From NCBI GenBank assembly GCA_963779095.1, contig CAVZWU010000025.1, positions 310,001 through 374,000 on the forward strand: 64,000 nt of DNA, in the 5' to 3' direction. This stretch comes from Roseiarcus sp963779095. GTDB taxonomy: Bacteria > Pseudomonadota > Alphaproteobacteria > Rhizobiales > Beijerinckiaceae. Both the position numbers and the translations under genes were made by a program. The stretch's first letter is position 1; every line of letters starts with the position of its first letter. Shown in pieces: positions 28,444 through 37,044 of this stretch. Below the pieces are notes generated by a model. That model did not search any database. It worked only from the letters and a program-made list of their open reading frames with translations, and had not been told where the DNA came from.

Positions 28444-29007
28444 CTGGCCATTTCCTGGAAAGCGCTTTCGAGCGTCCTCGGGGCGCTCATCGCCGGCATG
28501 CTGGTGTTAGCGTGCTGGCCCCGGCTCGAGCCGTCGGCGGTTCACATGAAGGCTGTGGTCGAGCAGCCTGTTTTCGTCACCCCGCTTCCCGCCCCGGCCG
28601 CGCGGAAGGGGCCGATGGTCCAGTCGATCGCCAAGGACGCGATCGGCAAGCTGGCGCTCGCCTTGCGCGACCAGCCCGCGGCCTCAGCAGCGCAACAAGC
28701 CGGCAGCCCTGGCGCGGCGCTGGCGATACCGATCAACGAAGGGCGCAGGCTTTGCGCGGAAGGCCTCGTGGCGTTCGCCAAGGGCGACATCGCAACCGCC
28801 CGCGCGTTTTTTGTTAGCGCCGCCCAGGCTGGCGACCCTCGCGCGCTTGTTGCGCTCGGCGACACCTTCGATCCGGCGACTCTCACGCGTCTTGGCGTCA
28901 TCGGGCTCAAGGGCGATGGGGCCAAGGCGCGCGACTATTATGCGCGGGCGCTCGCCGCGGGCGCCCGCGGCGCGCGTGAGCGACTCGCTTCCCTAGCGTC
29001 GGAGTAA
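28444..29007 (+). CDS. Membrane-anchored Sel1/TPR-like protein
   Basis: The open frame after the TAXI gene encodes an N-terminal membrane anchor (SWKALSSVLGALIAGMLVLACW). A proline-rich linker follows, then a C-terminal Sel1-like part with EGLVAFAKGDIATARAFFVS, AAQAGDPRALVALGD and GAKARDYYARALAAGAR. The only ATG (28498) falls inside the hydrophobic segment and would remove most of it. A GGGAGG ribosome site at 28432-28437 sits six bases before a CTG at 28444, so I place the start there. Sel1 repeats mediate protein contacts; the partner is unknown. It forms a two-gene unit with the preceding binding protein. Confidence 0.6.
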   Translation: MAISWKALSSVLGALIAGMLVLACWPRLEPSAVHMKAVVEQPVFVTPLPAPAARKGPMVQSIAKDAIGKLALALRDQPAASAAQQAGSPGAALAIPINEGRRLCAEGLVAFAKGDIATARAFFVSAAQAGDPRALVALGDTFDPATLTRLGVIGLKGDGAKARDYYARALAAGARGARERLASLASE

Positions 29008-29017
29008 GCGCGCTCAG

Positions 29018-30631
29018 TCAGGCGAGCGCGATCCGCGGCGTCGGGCCGGCGGCGCGAACGCGCTCGTCGGCATGCGTCTCGAACCGCTTGAAATTGTCGC
29101 GGAACATCTGCACGAGCCGACCGGCGACTTCGGCGAACTCGGCCTTGCTGCGCCAGGTCTTGATCGGTTCGAGAATATGCGGCTCGACGCCGGGAACCTG
29201 CGACGGCACGGCCAGGCCGAAATAGGGGTCGGTGCGAAAATCCGCCCGGTGCAGGGAGCCGTCGAGCGCCGCCGCCGCCAGGCGGCGCGTCACCCGGATC
29301 GGCATCCGCCGTCCAGCGCCGAACTTGCCCCCGGTCCACCCGGTGTTGACGAGCCAGCAATCGACATGGTGCCGCGCCACCAGTTCGCGCAGAAGCTCGC
29401 CATAAACAGTCGGATGCAGCGGCAGGAACGGCGCGCCGAAACAGGTCGAAAACGTCGCCTGCGGCTCGGTCACGCCCTTCTCCGTCCCCGCCACCTTGGC
29501 GGTGTAGCCGGACAGGAAATGATACATCGCCTGCGCTGGGTCGAGCTTGGCGATCGGCGGCAGCACCCCGAAAGCGTCGCAGGTCAGCATGATGATGTTC
29601 TTGGGATGACCGGCGCGGCCGGTCGCCGAGGCGTTGGCGATGAAATGAAGCGGATAGGCGATGCGGGTGTTCTCGGTCCTGGAATCGTCGTCGAAGTCGG
29701 GCGTCCTCAACTCGGGATCGAGCGTCACATTCTCCATCACGGTGCCGAAACGTTCGGTCGTCGAATGGATCTCGGGCTCGGCCTCGCGAGACAGCTTGAT
29801 CGCCTTGGCGTAGCAGCCGCCTTCGAAATTGAAGATTCCGTTTCGGCCCCAGCCATGCTCGTCGTCGCCGATCAGCGTGCGCTGCGGATCGGCGGAGAGC
29901 GTGGTCTTGCCGGTGCCGGAGAGGCCGAAGAAGATCGCCGCATCGCCGTCCTTGCCCACATTGGCCGAGCAATGCATCGGCATGACCTGTTTTTGCGGCA
30001 GGAGGTAGTTGAGGACAGTGAACACCGCCTTCTTCATCTCGCCCGCGTAGCTCGTGCCCCCGATGAGCACGATCTTGCGGGTGAAGTCGCAGGCGATGAT
30101 CGTCTCGCTCCGCGCCCCGTGCCGCTTGGGGTCGGCGCGGAATGAAGGCAGATCGACGATCGTCAGCTCGGGAATGAAGCCGGCCAGCTCCTCCGCGGGG
30201 GGACGGATCAAAAGATTGCGGATGAAGAGCGAGTGCCAAGCGTATTCGGTGAAGACGCGCGCGCGCAAGCGCAACGCCGGATCCGCCCCGGCGTAAAGGT
30301 CCTGAGCGAACAGCGTCTTGCCTCTGGCGTGGGCGATGAAGTCGGCGAACAGCGCGTCGAAATGCTCGGACGTCATGGCGTTGTTGTTGTCCCACCAGAC
30401 GGCCGCGTCCGTCTTGGCGTCGCGCACCACGAACTTGTCCTTCGGGCTGCGTCCCGTATGCGCTCCCGTATCGGCGACCAGGGCCCCATGCGCGGCGATC
30501 CGCGCTTCCTGGCGCTGCAGCGCTTGCTCGTAGAGCTGCGGCGCGCCGAAGTTCCAGTTGATCTCGGCAAGATCGCGGAAGCCGAACTTTTCCGCCCCGA
30601 AGTCGACGTTGCGCGCGCCGTTCTCGATCAT
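29018..30631 (-). CDS. pckA: Phosphoenolpyruvate carboxykinase (ATP)
   Basis: PckA converts oxaloacetate and ATP to phosphoenolpyruvate and CO2, the entry to gluconeogenesis. The 537-residue protein has the substrate block ADTGAHTGRSPKDKFVV, the metal/active-site regions MPMHCSANVG and FFGLSGTGKTTLSADP (kinase P-loop), LIGDDEHGW and NFEGGCYAK. The C-terminal VNTGWTGGKFGAGRRMPI follows. I chose ATG 30631, preceded by a GGGGGA stretch, because it gives the usual family length. A promoter probably lies in the 124 bases between it and the amidohydrolase gene upstream. With acs elsewhere in the window this suits growth on acetate or other C2 to C4 acids. Confidence 0.97.
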   Translation of the reverse strand: MIENGARNVDFGAEKFGFRDLAEINWNFGAPQLYEQALQRQEARIAAHGALVADTGAHTGRSPKDKFVVRDAKTDAAVWWDNNNAMTSEHFDALFADFIAHARGKTLFAQDLYAGADPALRLRARVFTEYAWHSLFIRNLLIRPPAEELAGFIPELTIVDLPSFRADPKRHGARSETIIACDFTRKIVLIGGTSYAGEMKKAVFTVLNYLLPQKQVMPMHCSANVGKDGDAAIFFGLSGTGKTTLSADPQRTLIGDDEHGWGRNGIFNFEGGCYAKAIKLSREAEPEIHSTTERFGTVMENVTLDPELRTPDFDDDSRTENTRIAYPLHFIANASATGRAGHPKNIIMLTCDAFGVLPPIAKLDPAQAMYHFLSGYTAKVAGTEKGVTEPQATFSTCFGAPFLPLHPTVYGELLRELVARHHVDCWLVNTGWTGGKFGAGRRMPIRVTRRLAAAALDGSLHRADFRTDPYFGLAVPSQVPGVEPHILEPIKTWRSKAEFAEVAGRLVQMFRDNFKRFETHADERVRAAGPTPRIALA

Positions 30632-30755
30632 GACCTCAACCGTCCCCCGAAATGCGCGCGTTGGCGCGCGAACAATCCAAGCAAGTTGATCCTGAACCGT
30701 CAACCCGGCGAAATCGGGACGCGCCAGCGCGGCTTGCGGCCAGCCGGCGCCGCCG

Positions 30756-31727
30756 TCAAACGCCAAACAGGCGTTCCGCATTGCCGTGCGCTATCCTCAT
30801 CCGGTCACTGTCGCTGACCGGCACGCAGTCGAGAAAAGCGCGGCCCTCAGCCATCGACTGATAGGGATGGTCGGTCGAAAACATGATGCGGTCGACGCCG
30901 ACCTGCAGCATCAGTTCGAGGAACGTCGGCAGGAAGTTGAAGCCAGCGAATGTGTAATGGACGTTCTCGCGCAGATAGGCGCTGATCGGCTTTTTCAGTT
31001 TGGTCATCGCCGGCGCCATGACATCGACCCGCTGAAGCATGAACGGCAGCGTCTCGCCCATGTGCCCAATAACGATCTGCAACTCGGGATGCGCGTCGAA
31101 AACGCCGCCGACAACCATCCTGAGCACATGCAGCGCCGTCTCGATGTGCCAGCCCCATCCGGGGCCCGCCATCATCTCGCCGACCATCGGCTGAAGGCCG
31201 CCGAACCAGGCGTCGATCACCGGCTGAGGCGGCTGCGTCGGATGGAGATAGATCGGCAGCTTGCGCCGCTCCGCCCGCGCCAGGACCGGCCAGAAGAAGC
31301 GGTCGTCTAGATAGCGTCCACGGCGATGGCCGTTGATGACGACGCCCTTGAACCCATGCTCGCCGACCGCACGCTCGAGCTCCGTGACCGCGGCCGGCGG
31401 GTCGGCGACCGGCAGCGCCGCCAGGCCGAAGAATTGCGCCGGATGGCGCCGGACAGCTTCCGCGAGCGCGTCGTTCGTGCTTCGCGCGAACGCCTTCGCC
31501 TCTTCGACATCGAGTTGTTCGACGCCGGGCACAGTCAGCGAAAGCGCCTGCATGGTCACGCCGGCGGCGTCTATCGCCGCGACGCGGCCCTCGCCGATAT
31601 CGACAAGGTTATCGACGAGCGCCGCGAATCTGCCGCCAACCTTCTCGGCCCGCTCCTTCAGCCCGCAGGCGGGGCCGTCGAGAAAAGCGGGCGTGGCGAA
31701 ATGTTCCTCGAGGGCGATGGTGCGCAT
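30756..31727 (-). CDS. Amidohydrolase-fold decarboxylase-like protein (ACMSD / resorcylate decarboxylase group)
   Basis: The 323-residue TIM-barrel protein starts MRTIALEEHFATPAF. The Glu-x-His at the first strand replaces the usual His-x-His and is typical of the gamma-resorcylate/orsellinate decarboxylase branch of amidohydrolase family 2. Further metal or active-site residues appear in LPIYLHPTQPP, IVIGHMGETLPF and RIMFSTDHPYQ. Such enzymes remove CO2 from hydroxylated aromatic acids without a redox cofactor. It is the last gene of the leftward five-gene cluster, 87 bases after the GST gene. The substrate cannot be told from sequence. Confidence 0.82.
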   Translation of the reverse strand: MRTIALEEHFATPAFLDGPACGLKERAEKVGGRFAALVDNLVDIGEGRVAAIDAAGVTMQALSLTVPGVEQLDVEEAKAFARSTNDALAEAVRRHPAQFFGLAALPVADPPAAVTELERAVGEHGFKGVVINGHRRGRYLDDRFFWPVLARAERRKLPIYLHPTQPPQPVIDAWFGGLQPMVGEMMAGPGWGWHIETALHVLRMVVGGVFDAHPELQIVIGHMGETLPFMLQRVDVMAPAMTKLKKPISAYLRENVHYTFAGFNFLPTFLELMLQVGVDRIMFSTDHPYQSMAEGRAFLDCVPVSDSDRMRIAHGNAERLFGV

Positions 31728-31814
31728 CGGGCGCCTCTCTGTCAGCGACAGGGGCCGCCCGCCGATGCGCCGCCCCTGGGACTTACCGTCGCGTGACGGG
31801 GCGCGCCAGGGCCC

Positions 31815-32504
31815 CTACTTCTTCCCCTTCACATAGGCGATGTAGCCTTCGACGTCCTTCGCGGGTTCCGCGTAGGCGTCGCCCAGCGCCTTGGCGACCG
31901 CGCCCATGAAGGTCTTGGCCCATTCGGGATAGGAGTAGTCGATGACCTTGAGGAATTCGAGGCTCGCCGCGAGGCGAATGTCAGCGATCGAGACGTGGTC
32001 GCCGCCGATGAAGGTCTTGCCCTCGAGGAAGAACTTGTGGAGCGCGGCGAGCGTCTCGCCGACCGCCCCGACGGCCGACTGTTGCGCCTTCTCCTTCTCC
32101 GCCGGCGTGGCGTCGCTCGCGCCGACTTCGCCCGCATATTGCGGAAAGCCCAGCGCGCCATAGGTCGAGCGCACGATATAAGGATAGAGCGTGCCGACGA
32201 TATAGAACATCGCGCTGTCCACCATCGCCCGCTTTTCCGGCTCGGTCGGATAGAACCTGTCGAGATGATGCTTGTTGCAGAGATACTGCATGATCGCGCA
32301 GCTCTCCCACATCACGCCCTTCGGCAGGCCCGGCGCCTCCATCATTGGCGTCAGGTGTGCGGGATTCCTGGCGAGAAAATCCTCAGTGCGGGTCTTGCCG
32401 TAGACGTCGTCCTCGGTGAAATCTAGCTTGGCCGCGCGAACGAACACCCGCGCGGTCATGTTGTTGACGCTCGGCTTGATGACGTGGAGCTTGATTGCGG
32501 ACAT
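31815..32504 (-). CDS. Glutathione S-transferase family protein
   Basis: The 229-residue protein has an N-terminal thioredoxin-like domain (IKLHVIKPSVNNMTARVFVRA, with the glutathione-contact region SCAIMQYLCNKH following the typical cis-Pro segment) and a helical C-terminal domain with FIGGDHVSIADIRLAASLEF, the conserved GST folding motif. Its place in a catabolic cluster suggests an isomerase, dehalogenase or thiol-transfer step on an aromatic or ring-cleavage intermediate; that is inference. It lies 11 bases downstream of the VOC gene. Confidence 0.85.
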   Translation of the reverse strand: MSAIKLHVIKPSVNNMTARVFVRAAKLDFTEDDVYGKTRTEDFLARNPAHLTPMMEAPGLPKGVMWESCAIMQYLCNKHHLDRFYPTEPEKRAMVDSAMFYIVGTLYPYIVRSTYGALGFPQYAGEVGASDATPAEKEKAQQSAVGAVGETLAALHKFFLEGKTFIGGDHVSIADIRLAASLEFLKVIDYSYPEWAKTFMGAVAKALGDAYAEPAKDVEGYIAYVKGKK

Positions 32505-32515
32505 GGGGCTTCCTC

Positions 32516-33133
32516 CTATTTGCTGGCGATGAGCTCAGGCGCGTGGCTGCGCTGGTATGGATCCCTGGGCGAGCGGTCCGCCGACAGGCTCTTGGTCGCC
32601 GACTTGACCAGACTTTCGATCGCGTCGGCGAGGTGGACTTCGTTGATCGCGCGGTCGCCGCGCGCGACGCGCAGATTGTGGGCGGCGAACAAGACGTCCG
32701 AGCGGGTGAAGCCATGCGGAGCGTCGAATTTCCAGCACGAAAGCTCGATCAAGAGCCCGAGCGGATCCTCGAAATAGATCGCGTCGAAGATCATCCGGTC
32801 GCGCACGCCGGTGTTCGGAATGCCGCGCGCGCCGAGCCGCTCGACCGCCTGCATGAACACGGCGCGCGAGACGTTAAACGCCATATGGTGCACGCAGCCG
32901 GGGTCAGTCGGGGTGCGGCGATGAACAGGCTTGCGGTCCTCGTTGGTGAACACGGTGATGAGCCGCCCGTCGCCGGGATCGAAATAGATGTGGCTCTCGC
33001 CGGCGTTGTCGAGATTGGGCTGCTCGAAGATGAAAGGCATGCCGAGCACGCCCTCCCAGAAGTCGATCGAGGTCTCCCGATCGGCGCCAACCAGCGTGAC
33101 ATGATGCAGACCCTGGGTCTGAAGCTTTTGCAT
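32516..33133 (-). CDS. VOC-family protein, extradiol-dioxygenase/glyoxalase-like
   Basis: The 205-residue protein begins with TQGLHHVTLVGADRETSIDFW, the standard first strand of the vicinal oxygen chelate fold. Candidate metal ligands are His in GLHHVTL, His in GCVHHMAFNV and Glu in GLLIELSCW, the 2-His-1-Glu pattern of extradiol dioxygenases and related enzymes. A tail of about 50 residues follows the fold. In this cluster a ring-cleavage or related step on an aromatic compound is plausible. It is 11 bases downstream of the CoA-ligase gene and 11 bases upstream of the GST gene. Confidence 0.8.
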   Translation of the reverse strand: MQKLQTQGLHHVTLVGADRETSIDFWEGVLGMPFIFEQPNLDNAGESHIYFDPGDGRLITVFTNEDRKPVHRRTPTDPGCVHHMAFNVSRAVFMQAVERLGARGIPNTGVRDRMIFDAIYFEDPLGLLIELSCWKFDAPHGFTRSDVLFAAHNLRVARGDRAINEVHLADAIESLVKSATKSLSADRSPRDPYQRSHAPELIASK

Positions 33134-33144
33134 GGGCCTCCTCC

Positions 33145-34449
33145 TCAGACTTTTTCGACGAGTTTGGACTTGTATTCGCTGCGCGGGAGAGCGCCCGGGG
33201 CGACAAGCGTGATCTCGGTCGTGACCAGAAGCTTATCACGCAAACGAGCGCGGATGCGGTCGGCGAGGCCCTCGGGCGCCTCCCCCGACGCGAGTTCGAC
33301 GCTGACCGGCAGCGGCGGCTCCTGCCTGACGCCAGCGACACGCGGGCGTATCACGATGACGCCGGCGACCGCCGGCTGAAACTCGTTGACCACCTCGCGC
33401 AAGGCGGAGGGAAACACGTTGACGCCGCGCACGATCAGCATGTCGTCGGTGCGGCCGATGCAGCGCACGCGCGGGCTCGTGCGCCCGCAGGCGCATTTGC
33501 CCACGCTCAAGCGCACATGGTCGCGGGTGCGAAAGCGCAGGAGCGGCGCCGAGCGATTGACAAGATGGGTGAGCACGAGCTCGCCTTCGGCGCCGTCGGC
33601 AAGCGGAATGGCGGCGCCTGTCTCCGGGTCGATCAGCTCGAAATGCACGAAGCCCCGGCCGCTGAAATGCATGCCGGCCTTCTGCTCGCACTCGCCCCAT
33701 AGGGAAACGGAAATGTCGCCGATGCCCATCGCTTCGGTGACGCTCGCGCCCCAGGCCGCTTCGAGCGTGGCGCGCATCGCGGGCTCCCCGCCTCCGGGCT
33801 CGCCCGCGACCATCACACGGGTGACGCTAGACTTCTCAAGGTCCCTGCCGCGCGCCGCCGCCCATTCGGCAAGATGCAGGGCGTAAGAGGGCGTCATTGC
33901 GACGACCGTCGGCTTGAGCAGCTCGACTGCGGCGACGAGGCGCTCGGTGTTTCCCGAGCCGACGGGAATATGGCAGAGGCCGAGCCGGTCGAAGGCGCCG
34001 AGCGCAGCCCCGGCGACGAAGGGCCCGGCGTTATAGGTCGAGACGATGCGCTCACCGCGCGTTAAGCCGGAGGCCGCGTAGGAGCGCGCGGACGTGCGCA
34101 CCCAGACTTCGAGGTCGGCGGCGGTCAGCGGAATATAGCTTGGCGTTCCGGTCGTGCCGCTGGTCGAATAGATGCGCACGATCTCCTCGCGCGATGCGGT
34201 CCGGTGCGTCCCGATCGGCTCGTCAGCCGAGCGCGAGCGCCTCAGTTCGTCCTTTTCCGTCAGCGGCACGCCTTCGATCGCCTCGAGGCCGCCGACCGCG
34301 CCATGCGTGGCGAAGCCGGCGCGCTCCAGCTTCTCGCGATAGAAGCGCGACCGCCCGAACAGATATTCGATCTGCTTGAGATAGAGCGGCGCATCCAATC
34401 GCGCCTGCTCCTCCCACGGCGCCAGCTCGATGTCGGGCTCGACGATCAT
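33145..34449 (-). CDS. Phenylacetate-CoA ligase-like AMP-dependent synthetase
   Basis: The 434-residue protein belongs to the adenylate-forming PaaK group. It has the phosphate-binding YSTSGTTGTPSYIPLT motif (residues about 103-118), TEAMGIGDISVSLWGECE in the active-site region, and GRTDDMLIVRGVNVFPSALRE at the hinge to the C-terminal domain, which ends with PRSEYKSKLVEKV. It should activate a carboxylic acid to its CoA thioester; an aromatic acid is likely but not proven. Start 34449 overlaps the stop of the lyase gene (ATGA). It is the second gene of the cluster. Confidence 0.88.
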   Translation of the reverse strand: MIVEPDIELAPWEEQARLDAPLYLKQIEYLFGRSRFYREKLERAGFATHGAVGGLEAIEGVPLTEKDELRRSRSADEPIGTHRTASREEIVRIYSTSGTTGTPSYIPLTAADLEVWVRTSARSYAASGLTRGERIVSTYNAGPFVAGAALGAFDRLGLCHIPVGSGNTERLVAAVELLKPTVVAMTPSYALHLAEWAAARGRDLEKSSVTRVMVAGEPGGGEPAMRATLEAAWGASVTEAMGIGDISVSLWGECEQKAGMHFSGRGFVHFELIDPETGAAIPLADGAEGELVLTHLVNRSAPLLRFRTRDHVRLSVGKCACGRTSPRVRCIGRTDDMLIVRGVNVFPSALREVVNEFQPAVAGVIVIRPRVAGVRQEPPLPVSVELASGEAPEGLADRIRARLRDKLLVTTEITLVAPGALPRSEYKSKLVEKV

Positions 34450-35243
34450 CGGGCGGCGCCCTCCACGTCGGCTGTATGAACGATCGCTTCCTCGCCCTTC
34501 GAGGCCATGAGGAAGCCGATCGGCGTCTCCGCCTCCTCCATGCAATGGGCGATGAGCCCGGCGGTGCGGGCGAGGATCGGCGCGGCGCGGATGAGGCCGA
34601 CGGGGACGTCGGCGTCGCGGAGCGTCGCCGCGATGGTCATCGAGACGTTCATCGGCAGCGGCTTGCCCCAGACCTCGGCCGCCGCTTTGGTCAGCGCAAG
34701 GGCCGCGTCAACCGAGCGGCCGGCGATTCCGCGCTCACGCGCGAGCGCGATCATGCGCTCGGCGCGCGGATCGACGGGCTTATGCAGCGGATGGCCATAG
34801 CCGGGAAGCGGCTGGCGCCGCTCGCGATATTCGCGCGCCAGCGCGAGGGCGGCTGCATCAAGCGCCCCGCCCGCGTCGACACGCGCCAGCACATCCTCGA
34901 TCACCTTCCGGCAGAGGTCGGCCGTGCCCAGAATCACCGAGCCGCAGCCAAGCACGCCGGCGGCGATTGCGGCCTGAAGCGCCGCAGGATCGGCGTCGTA
35001 GGTCATCCGCGCCGCCTGGACCGATGGCGTCAGCCCATGCTCGGCGAGCGCCACCAGGGTCAGATCGAGAAAGAAGCGCTGCTCGTCGGTCGGCGCCCGG
35101 CCGGTCGCGAGCAGGAAGACATAGTCGGTGAAGCCCACACGGCCCATGAGATCATTGACGAGATCGAGGCCGCGCACCGTGATCCTGTCGCTCGACGCTA
35201 CGGAGATCGCGGTTCGGGCGGCCCCCGGCTTGCCGATCAGCAT
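34446..35243 (-). CDS. Citryl-CoA lyase / citrate-synthase-fold protein
   Basis: The 265-residue protein is a shortened citrate synthase-fold enzyme of the kind annotated as citryl-CoA lyase. It has SVASSDRITVRGLDLVNDLM, DYVFLLATGRAPTDEQ, and the conserved LPGYGHPLHKPVDPRAERM, which carries the histidine that binds the oxoacid in citrate synthases. The usual N-terminal third of citrate synthase is absent, as in this subfamily. It likely makes or breaks a C-C bond next to a CoA thioester. The ATG at 35243 follows a GGGAAGGGAA ribosome site. It opens the leftward cluster, divergent from the GntR regulator. Confidence 0.82.
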   Translation of the reverse strand: MLIGKPGAARTAISVASSDRITVRGLDLVNDLMGRVGFTDYVFLLATGRAPTDEQRFFLDLTLVALAEHGLTPSVQAARMTYDADPAALQAAIAAGVLGCGSVILGTADLCRKVIEDVLARVDAGGALDAAALALAREYRERRQPLPGYGHPLHKPVDPRAERMIALARERGIAGRSVDAALALTKAAAEVWGKPLPMNVSMTIAATLRDADVPVGLIRAAPILARTAGLIAHCMEEAETPIGFLMASKGEEAIVHTADVEGAAR

Positions 35244-35288
35244 GGCGTTCCCTTCCCGTCCGATCCCTTTCCGCGTGCGGCGAATGGG

Positions 35289-35310
35289 TGTAGGACGATT
35301 GTAGGACAAT
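35289..35310. promoter_or_regulatory. Candidate GntR operator between divergent genes
   Basis: Two direct copies of TGTAGGAC(G/A)AT lie side by side, at 35289-35299 and 35300-35310. The second copy sits in a palindrome, ATTGTAGGACAAT (35298-35310). The palindrome fits the small TTGT-nnn-ACAA pattern seen for several FCD-type GntR regulators. It lies 46 bases before the lyase start and about 17 bases before the regulator start, so one bound dimer could control both directions. Confidence 0.5.
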
Positions 35311-35326
35311 ATCAGAGGTGCCGCTC

Positions 35327-36118
35327 GTGTCAAACGCCGCCGTCAGGAGAAACGGAAAGACCGGCCAGGCGCCGCCGCGACGAAGGCGGGCGCGTGCGCC
35401 CGTCCCCCCGGCGCATGGCGCGACCGTCGCCTTCATCGTCGAGCGCTTGCGCGAGGACATTTGGGCCGGGCGCCTCGAGCCTGGATCGCGGCTTATAGAA
35501 TCCGACCTGACCGCCCGCTTCGCGGTCAGCCGCGGGCCAGTGCGGGAGGGCTTGAGGCGCCTCAGCGCGGACGGGCTGATCGAGCATCGGCCGCATCGCG
35601 GAGCGGTGGTCCGGCGCTTGACCGAGCGCGAGATCCGCGAACTGTTCCTGATCCGGATCGAAATGGAGGCGCTCGCCGCCCGCCTTGCCGCCGTAGCCGA
35701 CGCGCCCCAGCGGCGCACGCGTTTTGCCGCCTCGATCGATCCGATCCATTCCGACGCGCCGCGCAACCCTTGCGATTATCTCAAGGAGAACGCCGCCTTC
35801 CACGACGCCGTGATGGCGCTCGCGGACAATCTCGAGCTGCGCGATCTGGCGGTGCGGCTGCAGCTGCCGCTGATCATGGCGCAGGTCGGCGACGTGCTGA
35901 CGCCTCCCGTGCTCGAGGCGTCGGTCCGCGAGCATCGCTTGATAGCCGAGGCGATCTTAGCGCGTGACCCGGAGGCCGCGTCGGCGCGGATGCGCGAGCA
36001 TCTCGAACGGGCCGCGGCGGTGGCGCTCAAGGCGCGCGCTGCTCCTGCAACGGCGGAAAGAGGAAGCGACGTCCCGCCGCCGGCGCCTCGCACGCAGCGC
36101 TCAAGCCGTTCGCGCTAA
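35327..36118 (+). CDS. GntR/FadR-family (FCD) transcriptional regulator
   Basis: The protein of about 263 residues has an N-terminal winged helix (FIVERLREDIWAGRLEPGSRL, then LTARFAVSRGPVREGLRRL, then GLIEHRPHRGAVV) and a C-terminal FCD ligand domain with ENAAFHDAVMALADN and VREHRLIAEAILARD. The histidines and Asp in those helices form the usual metal/carboxylate site. It is divergent from the citryl-CoA-lyase cluster and probably represses it until an organic acid intermediate binds. I chose GTG 35327 because AGAGG lies eight bases upstream; GTG 35318 is also possible. A low-complexity, charged N-terminal stretch precedes the DNA-binding part. Confidence 0.88.
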   Translation: MSNAAVRRNGKTGQAPPRRRRARAPVPPAHGATVAFIVERLREDIWAGRLEPGSRLIESDLTARFAVSRGPVREGLRRLSADGLIEHRPHRGAVVRRLTEREIRELFLIRIEMEALAARLAAVADAPQRRTRFAASIDPIHSDAPRNPCDYLKENAAFHDAVMALADNLELRDLAVRLQLPLIMAQVGDVLTPPVLEASVREHRLIAEAILARDPEAASARMREHLERAAAVALKARAAPATAERGSDVPPPAPRTQRSSRSR

Positions 36119-36256
36119 TCCCGCCTTCGCTCTCCTCAATACGCGGTTCCTCGGGTTGCGCGCGTCGATGTCCCATTGTACGCGGCGGCGCGACCCGATT
36201 CCGCTGCCTCATCGCCAGCGAGACGTCTCGGTTCGGGCGCTTCTGCGAGGCAAGTG

Positions 36257-37024
36257 ATGATAACGGTCTGGATAAGCCTTGGCGTCGCGGCCTTGACTTT
36301 CGCGTTTGGATTGGCCGGACTTTATCTGCAAAAGCTCTTGCCCGAGGGGCACACCTCGGATCGCTCGCGCGAGATGATCGGGGCGGTCATCGGGCTCATC
36401 TCGCTGTTGCTCGCGCTGGTGCTCGGAACCCTGATCGGCTCGGCTTACAGCTTCTACTCGACGCAGAAGTCGGAAATGGAGACTTTCGCCTCCAGGGCGC
36501 TGCAGCTCGACATGGCGCTCGCCGAATACGGTCCGGAGACGGCTGCGGCGCGCGCCCAGATGAAAGACACGCTGACGATGGTTCGCCGAATGCTGTGGTG
36601 GCGCGACGAATCGGCAACGATGCGGCCGGATTTCACCGTCGCCGAACCCATCCCGCATCTGAAGGCGACGGACGCGTATGTCGCTTCGCTCGACCCGAAG
36701 ACCGCGGCTCAAAAACAATTCCAGGCCGCCGCGGCGGGATACGCCAGCGCCATGGAGCAGACCCGGCTCCTCATCTCGCTGCAACTCGCAAGCCCGGTCT
36801 CCTGGCCCTTGGTCGGGATTGTGGTGTCATGGGCGATGATCCTGTTTTGCGGTTTCGGCGTGCTGTCGCGGATCAACGCGACCACGATCGCAGCTCTGGC
36901 CTTCGGCGCTTTCGCCGTCGGAAGCGCCCTCTTCCTCATCCTGGAGCTGAGCCAGCCGTTCACCGGCGTGTTCCGGCTCCCCTCCGCCGCCATCGACCAG
37001 ATGCTGGCTTCGCTCGACAAGTAA
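36257..37024 (+). CDS. DUF4239 (bestrophin-like) membrane protein
   Basis: The 255-residue protein has an N-terminal transmembrane helix (ITVWISLGVAALTFAFGLAG), a second one (AVIGLISLLLALVLGTLIG), a soluble middle part with a heptad-like helix (SRALQLDMALAEYG, then TLTMVRRMLWW), and two further C-terminal helices (PLVGIVVSWAMILFCGFGVL and IAALAFGAFAVGSALFLIL). This matches the DUF4239 family, whose function is unknown though it is distantly likened to bestrophin channels. Start 36257 is chosen since earlier starts add an unlikely arginine-rich leader. It converges on amrS. Confidence 0.8.
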   Translation: MITVWISLGVAALTFAFGLAGLYLQKLLPEGHTSDRSREMIGAVIGLISLLLALVLGTLIGSAYSFYSTQKSEMETFASRALQLDMALAEYGPETAAARAQMKDTLTMVRRMLWWRDESATMRPDFTVAEPIPHLKATDAYVASLDPKTAAQKQFQAAAAGYASAMEQTRLLISLQLASPVSWPLVGIVVSWAMILFCGFGVLSRINATTIAALAFGAFAVGSALFLILELSQPFTGVFRLPSAAIDQMLASLDK

Positions 37025-37044
37025 CGGGCCCCGCCCGGGCGGCC

